Origin: Saxidomus purpurata
Taxonomy: Eukaryota; Mollusca; Bivalvia; Venerida; Veneridae
Direction of reading: 5' to 3'
Assembly: GCA_022818135.1 (NCBI GenBank)
Contig: JAFMSR010000015.1
Location: 1,985,059-2,049,058, forward strand
Length of the DNA: 64,000 nt
Shown here: in pieces, positions 1 through 9,879 of the stretch
Layout of the letters: every line of letters starts with the position of its first letter
How positions within the stretch are numbered: the stretch's first letter is position 1
The notes under the pieces: model-generated
Told to the model about the DNA's origin: nothing
The model's input: the letters and a program-made list of their open reading frames with translations, nothing else
Databases searched by the model: none
Program-made: the position numbers and the translations under genes

Positions 1-780
1 TATCCAAACCTGCTAGTGGGGTGGTTTATACGGCAATTTATCGTTGAACATGGAAATTATAAACTCATTTATGCGTGACTAATTAGTGTTAAGATTAATT
101 AAGAAGAGACATGGCTATTATAGATACGGGCAATATTGTAGAAGAATACTTTTGTTAGAATCAGATACCGCTTTTCCGTAGAATGCGTGTTTTTAGTCTT
201 TGATATGATTAAAAACCACAGGATTGCACTGAACAGATACTGCTAGTGATACAACTACTGGTATGCCTTTGTTTTTATGGCAACTAACGCTTATTAATCC
301 CTTGTATAGCTTTGTCGTTGTCCGCCCGTCGGTTCGTCCCTCAGTCTGTCGTGTGAGATATATGCGGCGTTATCTATATGTGGCAGACATGCGCCTTGAC
401 CCAGCCTCAAACTCTCACTTTGTTTAAAATGTAATATATATTCTGTTTAAATTACATCCATATTTCGTTTAATGATAGTGATGAAATAAAAGAAAGTAAG
501 CCGATGTATGAAAGTCCGAAACAGAATACATGACTGTATATGACACATATATCTGAATATCGTTTGTTTTTATTATGAAAATGCATTATTTCGATAAGAT
601 TGCATTTAGAAATCTACTTTATAGTGCAAGACGGTATTAAAAAAAGTATTTATCACGAGCCACTTTGTTCAGATGGAAGTATCCGTCACCTTGGGTAACT
701 GTCTCTGGAAGCGGTTGTTTCAATTATTGTTTGGCATAAATATTAACGTCTGTGAATCTACGTTCCTGCTGGAAGATGGG
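1..780. other. Intergenic, no gene seen
   Basis: No ORF or exon of note. Around 310-400 there is a pyrimidine-rich 'gtccgcccgtcggttcgtcc' stretch of the kind found at the edges of bivalve interspersed repeats, but I could not place its limits. Confidence 0.4.
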
Positions 781-1141
781 TATTAGGTATGAGGTATTCC
801 ATACCTAGGTAGATTTGAATATCTAGCCAGCTAGGAGTTTGGTTTTTTGCATAAGTTAAGGCCAATACCCAGCATGATTCGTATACCCAGCCAGCTGGGA
901 GGTGGGGATACGCTAAAAGATGCGTTTTGCGAATACCCAGCTAGCTTCAAATAACCTGCAAGCTGGAGGTTTGGTGTTCGCTAAACGTTCAATGAATATC
1001 TAGCTAAACTCGAATATCCAGCCAGCTATGAGTTGGGTTTTTGCATAAGTTACGGCCAATACCAAGTTAGCTTCGAATAACCCAACTCCCAGCTGGCCGG
1101 GTATTCGAATCTAGCTGGGTATGCGCCTTTTTGAATACCCA
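781..1141. repeat. Degenerate tandem repeat of 'gaatacccagc' motifs
   Basis: The motif 'gaatacccagctagct' and its near-palindromic variants recur throughout. A longer unit is directly repeated: about 833-900 and about 1008-1076 share 'gaatatctagccagct..gag' followed by 'ttttttgcataagtta.ggccaatacc', an offset of about 175 bp. It is a two-unit decayed satellite with internal palindromes. No coding role is visible. Confidence 0.6.
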
Positions 1142-1970
1142 GTGGTCAGAATGTGATTTAATCAAATGTAATTACAATTTACAAAAATGCCGTATTAAGG
1201 CTCGCTATTATCTGATATACTTTCCCCGGTTTTCACATATCATTTATAATTTACATTACAAGAAACTTATAATGAAATAATTAAAACACAACAAGTTCTT
1301 TCAGTTTAAAGCTGGCTGTTCCACAATGATGTTTATGAACAGATCACAGCAGATATTTATATCATTTACATAAATTAAAAATGTCACTGGGCTAAATTCC
1401 TTTTCCGCTTAAACATCATGTTGATGATGATGATAATAATAAAACAAATTATAATAATTATGATAATGAATAAAAAATAAAATGCATTAACTGTTACTAT
1501 CATTAGTTCATTACTAATATTATTATTATTAATGATCATGAATTATCATTACTATTATTATCATTATTAATATCATTATTTAAGTTTAATCATATTTTAT
1601 TGCTGATGTACAATTTGTGTAAATACATATACATACATACTATTTAACAGTTGTGTGATTAATATCATTATTATTATTTATTTAAAGATAAAAATGTATA
1701 TTTTAATTGTATTCTGATGTGATACGTCCGCGCTGTTTTTCTTTTCGGAAATTCTTAAAGTAGATCTACTTTCTTTTTGCTTTATTTGGCTTATTCTACA
1801 ACATCATTGTATTTGTCAACTATTTCTTATACAATTTCTCTTTTAAATGGCAAAAACACCGTACCTCGTTTTTAACAGATTCCTACCAATAGCACTACAT
1901 TAAGTATAACATCAGCTTGTATAGGCCTAGATTAGATAACTCGTTTGCACGAACGTCAGATATTTTAAGT
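1142..1970. other. AT-rich intergenic DNA with att/atg low complexity
   Basis: Positions about 1420-1690 are dominated by att, atg and ata triplets (simple repeat decay). No gene signal was seen in the rest. Confidence 0.5.
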
Positions 1971-1975
1971 CGTAT

Positions 1976-2642
1976 TTAAAAAATCGTCCAGCAAACGAAA
2001 ATAATCGGAACATAACTCAGGATTAACTCCGTGTTCGATAACTCTCTATTATGGTATAATAGCCGCTTGGATAATCGTGTGTTGTGCAACCGGCCATATG
2101 TGTATGAGATGTTTGCATATCTATTGTTAACACTTTCTGGTTGGCTGGAAATAATGCACCCATGTCTCGTCACCAGTCACAAGGTTAGAAAATGATCGCT
2201 GATTGAATTAGGGTACAGTTTCAACAATTTTCGGGCAATCGAAACACGCTGTTTCTTTTGGTCCTCGGTAAGCAAATGGGGTATCCATCTGGCAGCAATA
2301 CGCCGTTCTTTCAAATCGCGCTTCAGGATCGTAAAAGCTGATCCTGTTGAAATGCCGACAGCCTTAGCTATCTGACGCGTAGTTCAGAAGAGTTTGTAAT
2401 TTTTGGATTATTTGAGTGACAATTGCACAAGGTGGCCTTCCTTGCCTTGGGGCACTTTAAACTGACTCAATCCCGCTTTTAAAGCGCTTAAACCATCTCG
2501 TGACTGTTGAATAGGACACAATGCGATGTTCATATGCAACACACAATTCATCAAATATTGCTTTGGCACGTTTCCCAATTTTAAAACGGGTTTTTATATA
2601 CCCTCTTATTTCTTTACTTATTTCTTTTGCCATGACAAACAC
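1976..2642 (-). pseudogene. Decayed mariner-family transposase
   Basis: Reading the minus strand from 2642, the first 61 codons encode an N-terminal helix-turn-helix typical of mariner transposases (AKEISKEIRGYIK, then STVTRWFKRFKSG). Past a stop and frame breaks, 2250-2400 gives RRIAARWIPHLLTEDQKKQR, a standard mariner linker. About 2155-2190 gives TGDETWVHYFQP, which contains the first catalytic Asp of the DD(34)D triad. The following part (1976-2150) keeps VNNR..A-like residues in another frame, then homology fades before the second and third catalytic residues. Several stops and shifts mean it cannot make an active enzyme. I saw no intact terminal inverted repeats. The family call rests on motif recognition. 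Confidence 0.75.
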
Positions 2643-2754
2643 AGTGAGTACGAGTGCACTTATATCAACAGGTAGCCAATGAATTGAACCACACTATAAA
2701 ATGATTTTCATGGGAAAAGCGTGGAAATTAGGGATTTCGTACCAAAAATTGCAA

Positions 2755-2975
2755 CACTTCTGGCCAATTTCTTTTCTGTGGCTTGAAACCTGGTTTGAAA
2801 CCTAGATTGAACAAGCCGAGTTTCAATCCATGATTGAATCGAAGCTAATGCGGATTTCTTTTCTCTGTCTTGGTCAAACCACTGTCCGTTTCTTTTGTAC
2901 TGATTTCAATCCTAGTTTGGGGAAAATTGCACGGGTATTACGTGAAACATGATATTAACGGCACTGTGATAGTCG
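2755..2975 (-). repeat. Dispersed repeat with 'agaaaagaaat' boxes (copy 1)
   Basis: On the minus strand the box 'agaaaagaaatccg' or 'agaaaagaaattggcc' recurs, separated by 'gattgaaactcggcttg' and 'ctaggtttcaaacc' segments. The same boxes and spacers recur in the opposite orientation at 6049-6240. The family is unknown to me. Confidence 0.45.
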
Positions 2976-4230
2976 TTCATTTAAAAAACCGCAGTGACTG
3001 ACGGAATATATATTAATTAATAAAGTCTAGAAAATTATCAAAAATTAGGCAAATAAAAACCCGATGCGCTAAATGTCTCATAATACATAATGAATGAATT
3101 TATACAGTACGATAAAATTATAACGTGTGAGTGAGTGAGCGGACGGACGAAAATGGAAAGAACGAGCGAATAAGGAAGGTATAATGATGCAGACAGGCAG
3201 GAAAATGAGAGGTGGTGGAGAAAAGATAGGGGAAAGGTACATAAAAGTTATTTTCCCGTAACTCAGGGATTTGTTTCCTTTTAATGTAACATTGTTACGA
3301 AAAATAAACGCACATAAATATTATATTTGTTTCCATAATTTTTAATTTATTCAGGACTACACAGACAAATGTATCACTTATCTTTTTATCTTTCCAAACC
3401 AACTCACTGCATACATAAAAATGCATAAGTATAAATGATATATAAAGATTGACGGACAGACGAACGGCTGAATAACTGGCCTTCTTTATGATAAGTTGTA
3501 AGCGTAACAGAGAGGGGTGCTTAAGTGCGTGACTTAGGAGAAATACATATCTTATTTTGAACTTTATCATTTTCATCATCATAATGAAATATTAAACACC
3601 ACCAAATTAGTGTAGCGAGAAAACCAGACTCGATAAAAAGTGCTCAAAATCAATGCGATTTCATACGCAACTTTATGTAAATGTTTTTCCTAAATTTTAG
3701 AACACTATCTGTAAAAGAAAGTAGCCGTTCAATATATTTGTTAACATTGAAAACCGTAAAGACAGTCGCAAATATCAAAATTACAAATCAGTTGACCATT
3801 AAATGTATTTCTTACTGTTTTCAGAAATAATAAGCAGTAAACATGACAGTTCTGACATTTGTGTACTGTACAACTACAGAGAAAAGTAACTATTCAAAAT
3901 AAATGTTATCATCACCTTTTTCGTAAGAACAGGAAGTTGCGAAACAGAGAGCGGGACACAGAGCGCAGGGTGTGGGGGATGGGGGGCAGGGGGCGATGCG
4001 GGTGTAGGTGAGGAGTATGAGTGTGCGTTGTGAAAGATAAGGGACAAATAATAAACTGTTTATGAAAAGGCGGTCGTACAATGAAGGACTTTTTTTTCTT
4101 CCTATTTATTTTTATCAAATGCAATACTGATTTCAAAGTAATCTTTACCAATTTATTATTTTCTAGATTTTTTTTTGCGAAATTGTAAACTTAAATAGAA
4201 TAATATATAATCCTAATTATAAAACAAAAC
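2976..4230. other. Intergenic, no gene seen
   Basis: AT-rich, with a G-rich patch near 3960-4010. The short open frames here have no recognisable domains, splice context or repeat homology. Confidence 0.4.
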
Positions 4231-4239
4231 TAGAACTAT

Positions 4240-4560
4240 CACTGAAGGTGAACATCCCACTGACACAGTATTTAAAATTTTTGTAATGTTTGATGCTTTG
4301 ATTATTGGACCTGCACATCTTAAGGCTTCTGTGAAGTATTATCAAATTTTGACCAGCGGGTTTGGAGATTAAAAGCGCACAATATTTTACTATCTCAAGC
4401 CCCTGTGACCTTTGATCTAGTGACCCGAAACATGGACCATACACAACTAGGCATGGTGCTTATCACTTCTATGAAGTATCATTAAATTCTGACCGGGGGT
4501 TTTGGAGATTGAGCGTCCACAAGATTTTACCATCTTGAGCCCCTGTGAAAGTGAAGCTGG
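4240..4560. repeat. Two tandem copies of a ~120-bp bivalve-type dispersed repeat
   Basis: Positions 4325-4435 and 4470-4560 share 'tatgaagtat.a.aaattttgacc.g.gg.tttggagatt' followed by 'ttttac.atct.agcccctgtga'. The phrase 'gtgacctttgatctagtgacc' is typical of interspersed repeats in bivalve genomes (recall only). Non-coding. Confidence 0.5.
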
Positions 4561-4689
4561 GACTTTAACATCATCTATAGAAGCACAAATGTAAAGATTC
4601 CTGGGTTCGAGAGAGACAACAGTTCGTACTTGGCTAAGGTTAGGTGAGACAAGTCTTAGTGAGGGGCAGAGTGCTGGATCGCTAAAAAA

Positions 4690-4880
4690 GGAAAACATAT
4701 AGGGCGCACCGCTATGTCTGTTGGTGCACGATGCAGATTTCTAGAGTAGAGTGGTGACTTTTCAGCTCGATTATTTGGAACACAAAGACGACTTTTGGGG
4801 TCAGTTTTTCGTCGGCGTCGGCGTTTCACTTTTGGTAATAGTTTTGCATGAAAGGTACTGACATTTACTTCTAAATGAAT
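4690..4880 (+). repeat. Bivalve-type dispersed repeat fragment
   Basis: It carries 'acgatgcagatttctagagtag', 'cgtcggcgtcggcg' and 'gttttgcatgaaagg', phrases I recognise from repeated bivalve intergenic sequence. The arginine-rich open frame on the other strand is a by-product of the cgtcgg run. Confidence 0.35.
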
Positions 4881-5690
4881 TAAAGGGTTAGGGACAATAC
4901 ACAATCAATTTATTTCAATTTTTACTAAATTTAATGCAAATGGTTCTTGTAGGACTCCGTTGAAGTTTAACTAAAAAGTGTTGCATGGAAGTTACTATCA
5001 TGCACATATCACAGTAACCACTGATTGGATTAACTAATTTAATTTTTCCGGCTATCAGACAATCAAGCTACATGTAGTTAACTCTCACTTAATTAAAATA
5101 ATAACCATTCTTTGATTTAGACATTCAGTTAAAGTTTTACGTGCATGTTGCATTTATCATATTAACCAGTTATGGGATTAAATTTAAAGTGATAGAATCA
5201 GCAGGGGTATATGACAGTTAGGTGAAACACTTCATTTAAAATTATGGCCTTTGTTGAACTTTGAAATTTTGCTGAAAGTTTTAAATGTTAGCTACAACAA
5301 ATGTATTAGCCTCTTATCGCAATAGCGTATGATAGCCTTGAATTTAATGCAAATTATAATTTGTTTTACCTACAACATTTTGTTAAGTTGTTCAAGATTT
5401 TATATGTTATTCAAATATCTCGGTAGTCGCATATGTCATTCATTTGAGACTAATAGAAAGTGTTGACAGATATAAACTTGATAACAAGAAATTATTATAG
5501 AGTCATTAAAGTTGATAACAAGAAATTATCATAGTCATTTAATTTTTTAAACTTAAGTTGAACGTGTTGGCATTACAGCTCTTGTTTTTGCATACAATAC
5601 CGACATATGCAATGTGTAACTGATGTATTACATGTACATATTTGTATTACAAGATATAGAATCTACACTTTGGAAATAAAATATTATATC
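4881..5690. other. AT-rich intergenic DNA
   Basis: No gene was seen. One short direct duplication is visible at 5475-5545 ('gttgataacaagaaatta' twice, about 35 bp apart). Confidence 0.4.
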
Positions 5691-5693
5691 TTA

Positions 5694-5897
5694 CTAATAG
5701 TAGCGATACATATAAATTTCGTCCATTAAATTCAATGTACAAGCTTTCGTCAAACGGAATCTGCATAAAAAATCAACATCATCGTACACGAAAAATGGAT
5801 CCGTCCTTTCTCGCACCGTGTACGGTCGGCGTTGACGTCGTTGTTCTTCGCGTTCACTTTCTAAAGTTTCAAAAATTTCAAGATATCTAACGGCCAT
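5694..5897 (-). pseudogene. PIF/Harbinger transposase (HARBI1-like) N-terminal fragment
   Basis: The 67-residue frame starts at ATG 5897. It contains a basic stretch (EEQRRQRRPYTVRERTDP), then FFVYDDVDFLCRFRLTKACT and LNLMDEI. That arrangement (R.R.RTDP, aromatic, D/E-rich, then a 'RFRLTK..' helix and a hydrophobic helix ending in DEI) matches the region upstream of the DDE domain in HARBI1 and Harbinger nucleases. The frame ends after DEIYMYRYY and no DDE part was found nearby. It is either a decayed fragment or one exon of a cut-up copy. The decayed 'agaaaagaaat' repeat just beyond 6040 could belong to the same element, but that is speculation. Confidence 0.55.
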
Positions 5898-6048
5898 TGT
5901 TCTCTATATGCAAAGAATGTTTAAATTTGTATAGTTCACATACACCGGATTTACATGTACTCAGGTGCATATACATGTACAGTATAACGGTGCAGTTATT
6001 CGTGTTTTCATAGTAGATAAATAATCGTTCAAGCCTACCCTATAGGTG

Positions 6049-6240
6049 GTTTGAAAATACAATGGCCACGAGCGCGTTTCCAATCCTGGATTAGAGAAAA
6101 GAAATCGGTCATTGAAAGCTGGCTTGGACACTGTCCAAGGCTCAAGACCAAGCCGAGATTGTAGAAAAGAAATCCGTCAGTTGGCTTGAAACCTAGATTA
6201 AGCCTCAAGCCAGAGAAAAGAAATTGGCCATTATTGAACG
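6049..6240 (+). repeat. Dispersed repeat with 'agaaaagaaat' boxes (copy 2)
   Basis: It has three 'ag(a)aaagaaat' boxes with 'ggcttgaaacctagatt'-type spacers. It matches the reverse complement of 2755-2975. The long open frame across it is a repeat artefact. Confidence 0.45.
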
Positions 6241-6559
6241 GCCCTCGTATACACAAGTTAACGATATGTGGTCCTTGACATTGATGGCGCACCATGGAAA
6301 GGCATAATTATCTACTTAAAATGAATCAATGGTATCACATTTGTATAGTATCACATACCTAGGTTATAACAACATCATTGTATGCATGAGATCAAAGTAC
6401 TGTATGACAAAATAAATAAGTTATATGAGCATCAATCAGTCTTAAATGTATGACAATAAAAGCACTGACTATATTAAAATATAATATACCAAGTACATGT
6501 ATATTTATACCAACATTAAACTAAAAAATGCAAAGAGATCGTTTTTTGATTAATTGATT

Positions 6560-6752
6560 GTTTATTTCAATATGGATAGCATGGTAACAATAATAACATA
6601 ACAATACAGTATTACAATTTAACAGCAAGGTAAAAAGATAATAGATATCATGAAGTATGCATAAGTAATGAACCATGTCAGTTACATCAATATCAAGGAT
6701 AACACAAAAAAGGGAACGAATCCCTTATTTCCATTGTGGTCCATGGTAGTAG
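6560..6752 (-). mobile_element. 5'-truncated LINE 3' end
   Basis: Positions 6590-6750 match 17268-17412, the 3' UTR of the decayed LINE described at 17.2-20.2 kb. Both share 'atcatgaagtatgcata', 'gaaccatgtcagttacatc' and 'gggaacgaatccctta'. In minus orientation this copy ends with 'gaaataaacaatcaatt', which contains an AATAAA signal, as expected for a LINE 3' end. Nothing of the ORF remains, so it is a short dead-on-arrival copy. Confidence 0.65.
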
Positions 6753-6832
6753 TGTTTTGACACGTTAAGAATGATAAGACACTAAAAACAAAAATTCAAA
6801 GAGATCGTTAAGAATAATAAGACACAATGTTA

Positions 6833-6945
6833 AAGGGGCATACCCTATAACTGATGTCGAACTAAATAATCTCCAAAACATAAATATGAATCTTTAGAAG
6901 AATTATAGCTTCACTTAAAGCGACTGCACTGACCACTGACATATT
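6833..6945. repeat. Short dispersed repeat 'A'
   Basis: It matches 17155-17245 at about three positions in four ('ccctataac', 'actaaataa.c..caaaacataaata'). At 17 kb the block abuts the LINE 3' UTR on the opposite side from its position here, so it is a separate repeat that associates with the LINE tail. Confidence 0.4.
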
Positions 6946-6972
6946 TATAGCTAAAGAAACGCCGAAAAAATA

Positions 6973-7840
6973 ACGAGAATGAAGTTAGCCCCGCAGCCCC
7001 GTTTATCCCCACAGCCCCGTGAAGTCAGCCCCGCAGCACCTAGTTACCCCGCATCCCCGTGAAGTTAGCTCCGCAGAACCTAGTTACCCCGCATCCCCGT
7101 GAAGTCAGCCCCGTGGCACCTAGTTACCCCGCATCCCCGTGAAGTCAGCCCCGTAGCACCTAGTTACCCCGCATCCCCGTGAAGTCAGCCCCGTAGCACC
7201 TAGTTACCCCGCATCCCCGTGAAGTGAGCCCCGCAGCACTTAGTTACCCCGCAGCCCCGCCATGTTATCCCTATGCCACCATGTCTCAACACGCCTCGTG
7301 GCATATGGTTTCCTCAAAGTACCGCTTGAATTAACCTATGCATACATCACCACAGGACAACGAACAAACGCAGTGGTGTTGATGGGTAAAGATGTCTGCC
7401 GCTTATACCGGAGGTTTCGGGTTAGAACCCCACTGGCGTCACAACCGTACCTTCTCATATGCCATCAGTTCTATTTTCTCAGTCCCGTGCCCTCTAGTAT
7501 CAATGCAACCCTGGTGATATTGTTGATATAAGTATCATCTCCGCTTCACATACTATGTCCCGTGTCCCCTGCACTCAAAACAGTTCTACTTATAGTGCTA
7601 CCAATCTTTGATAACACCCTGATTAACATGAACTCAGCCCTCAGCCCTGTGCCCTAAGCACTGAAAACACCGTTTGTAGAAGTAACATCCCCGCCTGAAG
7701 GAGTTAGCCCCGTGTCCCCTGCTATCAATACACTCCTTTAACAGTCATTTCTAGTTTTCAGACCACCTCTATGTGCCCCGTGTCCTGTAGTATAATTGCA
7801 GCCCTGGTGAAATCGTTTTAAGTAGAACCATCCCCGCAGA
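6973..7840 (+). repeat. Left inverted arm of the foldback element
   Basis: It begins with a 41-bp variant followed by six 40-bp units at 7021-7260 (core 'gcacctagttaccccgcatc'). It then has about 580 bp of longer-period sequence that is the reverse complement of the interior satellite and of 12770-13365. The 89-codon open frame at 7262 has a mirror in the right arm but shows amino-acid-changing differences and then diverges, so I do not call a gene. Confidence 0.75.
7021..7260 (+). repeat. Six 40-bp tandem units
   Basis: Units start at 7021, 7061, 7101, 7141, 7181 and 7221 and differ by a few bases each. This strand is C-rich ('ccccg' runs). The complementary strand has regularly spaced G4 runs. 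Confidence 0.9.
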
Positions 7841-8002
7841 TGCGGGTGGGGGTGGGGGTGCGGGGGGACTAATATTTGAGATGAAACCACGGGTTTGGTT
7901 TCCTTAAAGTAGGCGTATAAATTTATTCAGTGGCCTGAACGTCTCCGGAGCTTAGTTAACGCGGGGCTGTTTTCATACTGAGGACACTGATCTTACTGAA
8001 CC

Positions 8003-8215
8003 GCCTCGATAGCCTAGTGGTAGAGCGTCCGCTTCGAGTGCGGGAGGTCATGGGTTCACTCCCTGGCCGCGTCATACCAACGACGTAAAAAATGGTACCA
8101 GTACCTCCCTGCTTGGCGCTCAGCATTAAAAGGGAAACTGGCCATTTTCTGTCATACCCTAACGGCGATGGATACCATTATGAATGAGGTGTCGAGAGTG
8201 AAAAATATCAGTTTG
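8003..8215 (+). mobile_element. tRNA-derived SINE inside the foldback element
   Basis: The head has an RNA polymerase III box A (tagcctagtggtagagcg) and box B (gggttcactcc), ending 'ggccgcgtcatacc'. The body contains 'aaaaatggtaccagtacc' and 'cttggcgctcagcattaa', familiar from mollusc SINEs (recall). It lacks a plausible complete tRNA fold, so it is a SINE and not a tRNA gene. I could not fix the 3' end or a target duplication. Confidence 0.65.
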
Positions 8216-9262
8216 ATAACTTATTTCACAATCGACCTAAAATTAATAAGTATAAACTAATAGTAAATGAGAGTTGCATGGATATAAAAGGAAGCGATGT
8301 TACCAAGGGTTCAATTTATACTTGGGCATCATTGTCATGTGGGATACGTACAAGGCGTTATCACGAGGGCTGCGTTGACACGTGTCGACACGTGTCTGAG
8401 GTCATGCGGCTGCAGATAAAATTTCAAAGGTGAAATTACCTGGGGCTGTGTTAATCATGGGCCTAGTACATGGGGTTGAATGGATATTGCGGGGAGTGAT
8501 GTTGCCATGAGCACTATTTTGGTACTTCGACGGACGGATTGTTGACGTAATACGGGGCTGTGTTATGGGGTTAACTTTATGGGGCTGTGGGGTAACTATG
8601 TGCTAGGGGGCTAACTTCACGGGGCGCATGGTAATTAGGTGCTACGGGGCTGTGAAGATATACGGGGTTATCACTTATGCAATGATACCAGAGGACACGA
8701 GGCTTTGAAAATATGAAGGCGGGGACACAAATGTGCAGCATGAAAGGTAGGGAACACTGTAAGAAGTACACTATTGAGGGGCAGAATATGTAAGGCGAAG
8801 ATGATATTTATATAAACATGGAATTGTTACAGGAAGGCACGAGCCTGATTTCAGGTGAATGCCGAACACAAAAAAATGGTATGAACGCTTGATAGCGATG
8901 TTATAAGAAATGTTTTGAGAGTCGGGACATGGGGCTAAGTCATCGAAGCGGGGATAATAAGAAACTGGGGAATAAGTGCTGTAATGATACTAAAGGACAC
9001 GGGGCTGAGTTTATGTGAACGCATGAACACAAAAGGGTGTTATGAAAACTATAGTAGTGTAAGAAGTACCGTTTTGATAGCAGGGAACACGGGGCTGAGT
9101 TCGTGAGGCGGGGATGATACTGATTGAAACGGTTTTACCAGGGCTGCAATCACACAACATGACACGGGGCTTAATTTATGTGAATGCGGGGACACACGCA
9201 GGTGGTCTGAAATCTTGAAATGTGTGTAACAAGAAGTGTTTTCATACCATGGGACACTAACC
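8216..9262 (+). repeat. Degenerate inner part of the foldback element
   Basis: 8216-8400 looks unique. From about 8430 onward, scattered G-rich 40-bp-type units (8560-8670) and degraded 167-bp-type units (8680-9240) appear. All are in the orientation of the right arm, opposite to the left arm. The orientation switch therefore lies between 7840 and 8430. Confidence 0.55.
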
Positions 9263-9860
9263 CTAGGTGCTACAGGGCTAACCTGACGGGGCTACGGGGT
9301 ATGTAGGTGTTACGGGGCTAACTTCGAGGGGCTGCGGGGTTACTAAATGCTTCGGGGCTAACTTGACAGGGCTGCGGGGTATCTAGGTGCAACGGGGCAA
9401 GTTTCACGGGGGATTGGATAACTAGGTGCTGCGGGGCTAACCTGACGGGGCTGCGGGGTATGTAGGTGTTACGGGGCTAACTTCGAGGGGCTGCAGGATT
9501 ACTAAATGCTTCGGGGCTAACTTGACAGGGCTGCGGGGTGTCTAGGTGCAACGGGGCAAGTTTAACGGGGGATAGGATAACTAGGTGCTTGTGGGCTAAC
9601 TTAACGAGGATACGGGGTAACTAGGTGCTGCGGGGCTAACCTGACGGGGCTGCGGGGTATGTAGGTGTTACGGGGCTAACTTCGAGGGGCTGCGGGATTA
9701 CTAAATGCTTCGGGGCTAACTTGACAGGGCTGCGGCGTGTCTAGGTGCAACGGGGCAAGTTTAACGGGGGATAGGATAACTAGGTGCTTGTGGGCTAACT
9801 TAACGAGGATACAGGGTAACTAGGTGCTGCGGGGCTAACATCAAGGGGCTGATACGTGAA
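9263..9860 (+). repeat. 199-bp higher-order repeat made of five ~40-bp units
   Basis: 'aggtgctgcggggctaac' recurs at 9424, 9623 and 9822, exactly 199 bp apart, and a shorter first period starts near 9263. Within each period five diverged 40-bp monomers occur in a fixed order. The monomers match those in the arms. Confidence 0.85.
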
Positions 9861-9879
9861 GATACGGGTTATAAGTGCT

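Noticed and set aside
8003..8072. Possible tRNA gene
   Set aside because: Box A and box B are present but the arms do not pair fully, and a SINE body follows. The same reasoning applies at 21056, 26942 and 34940.
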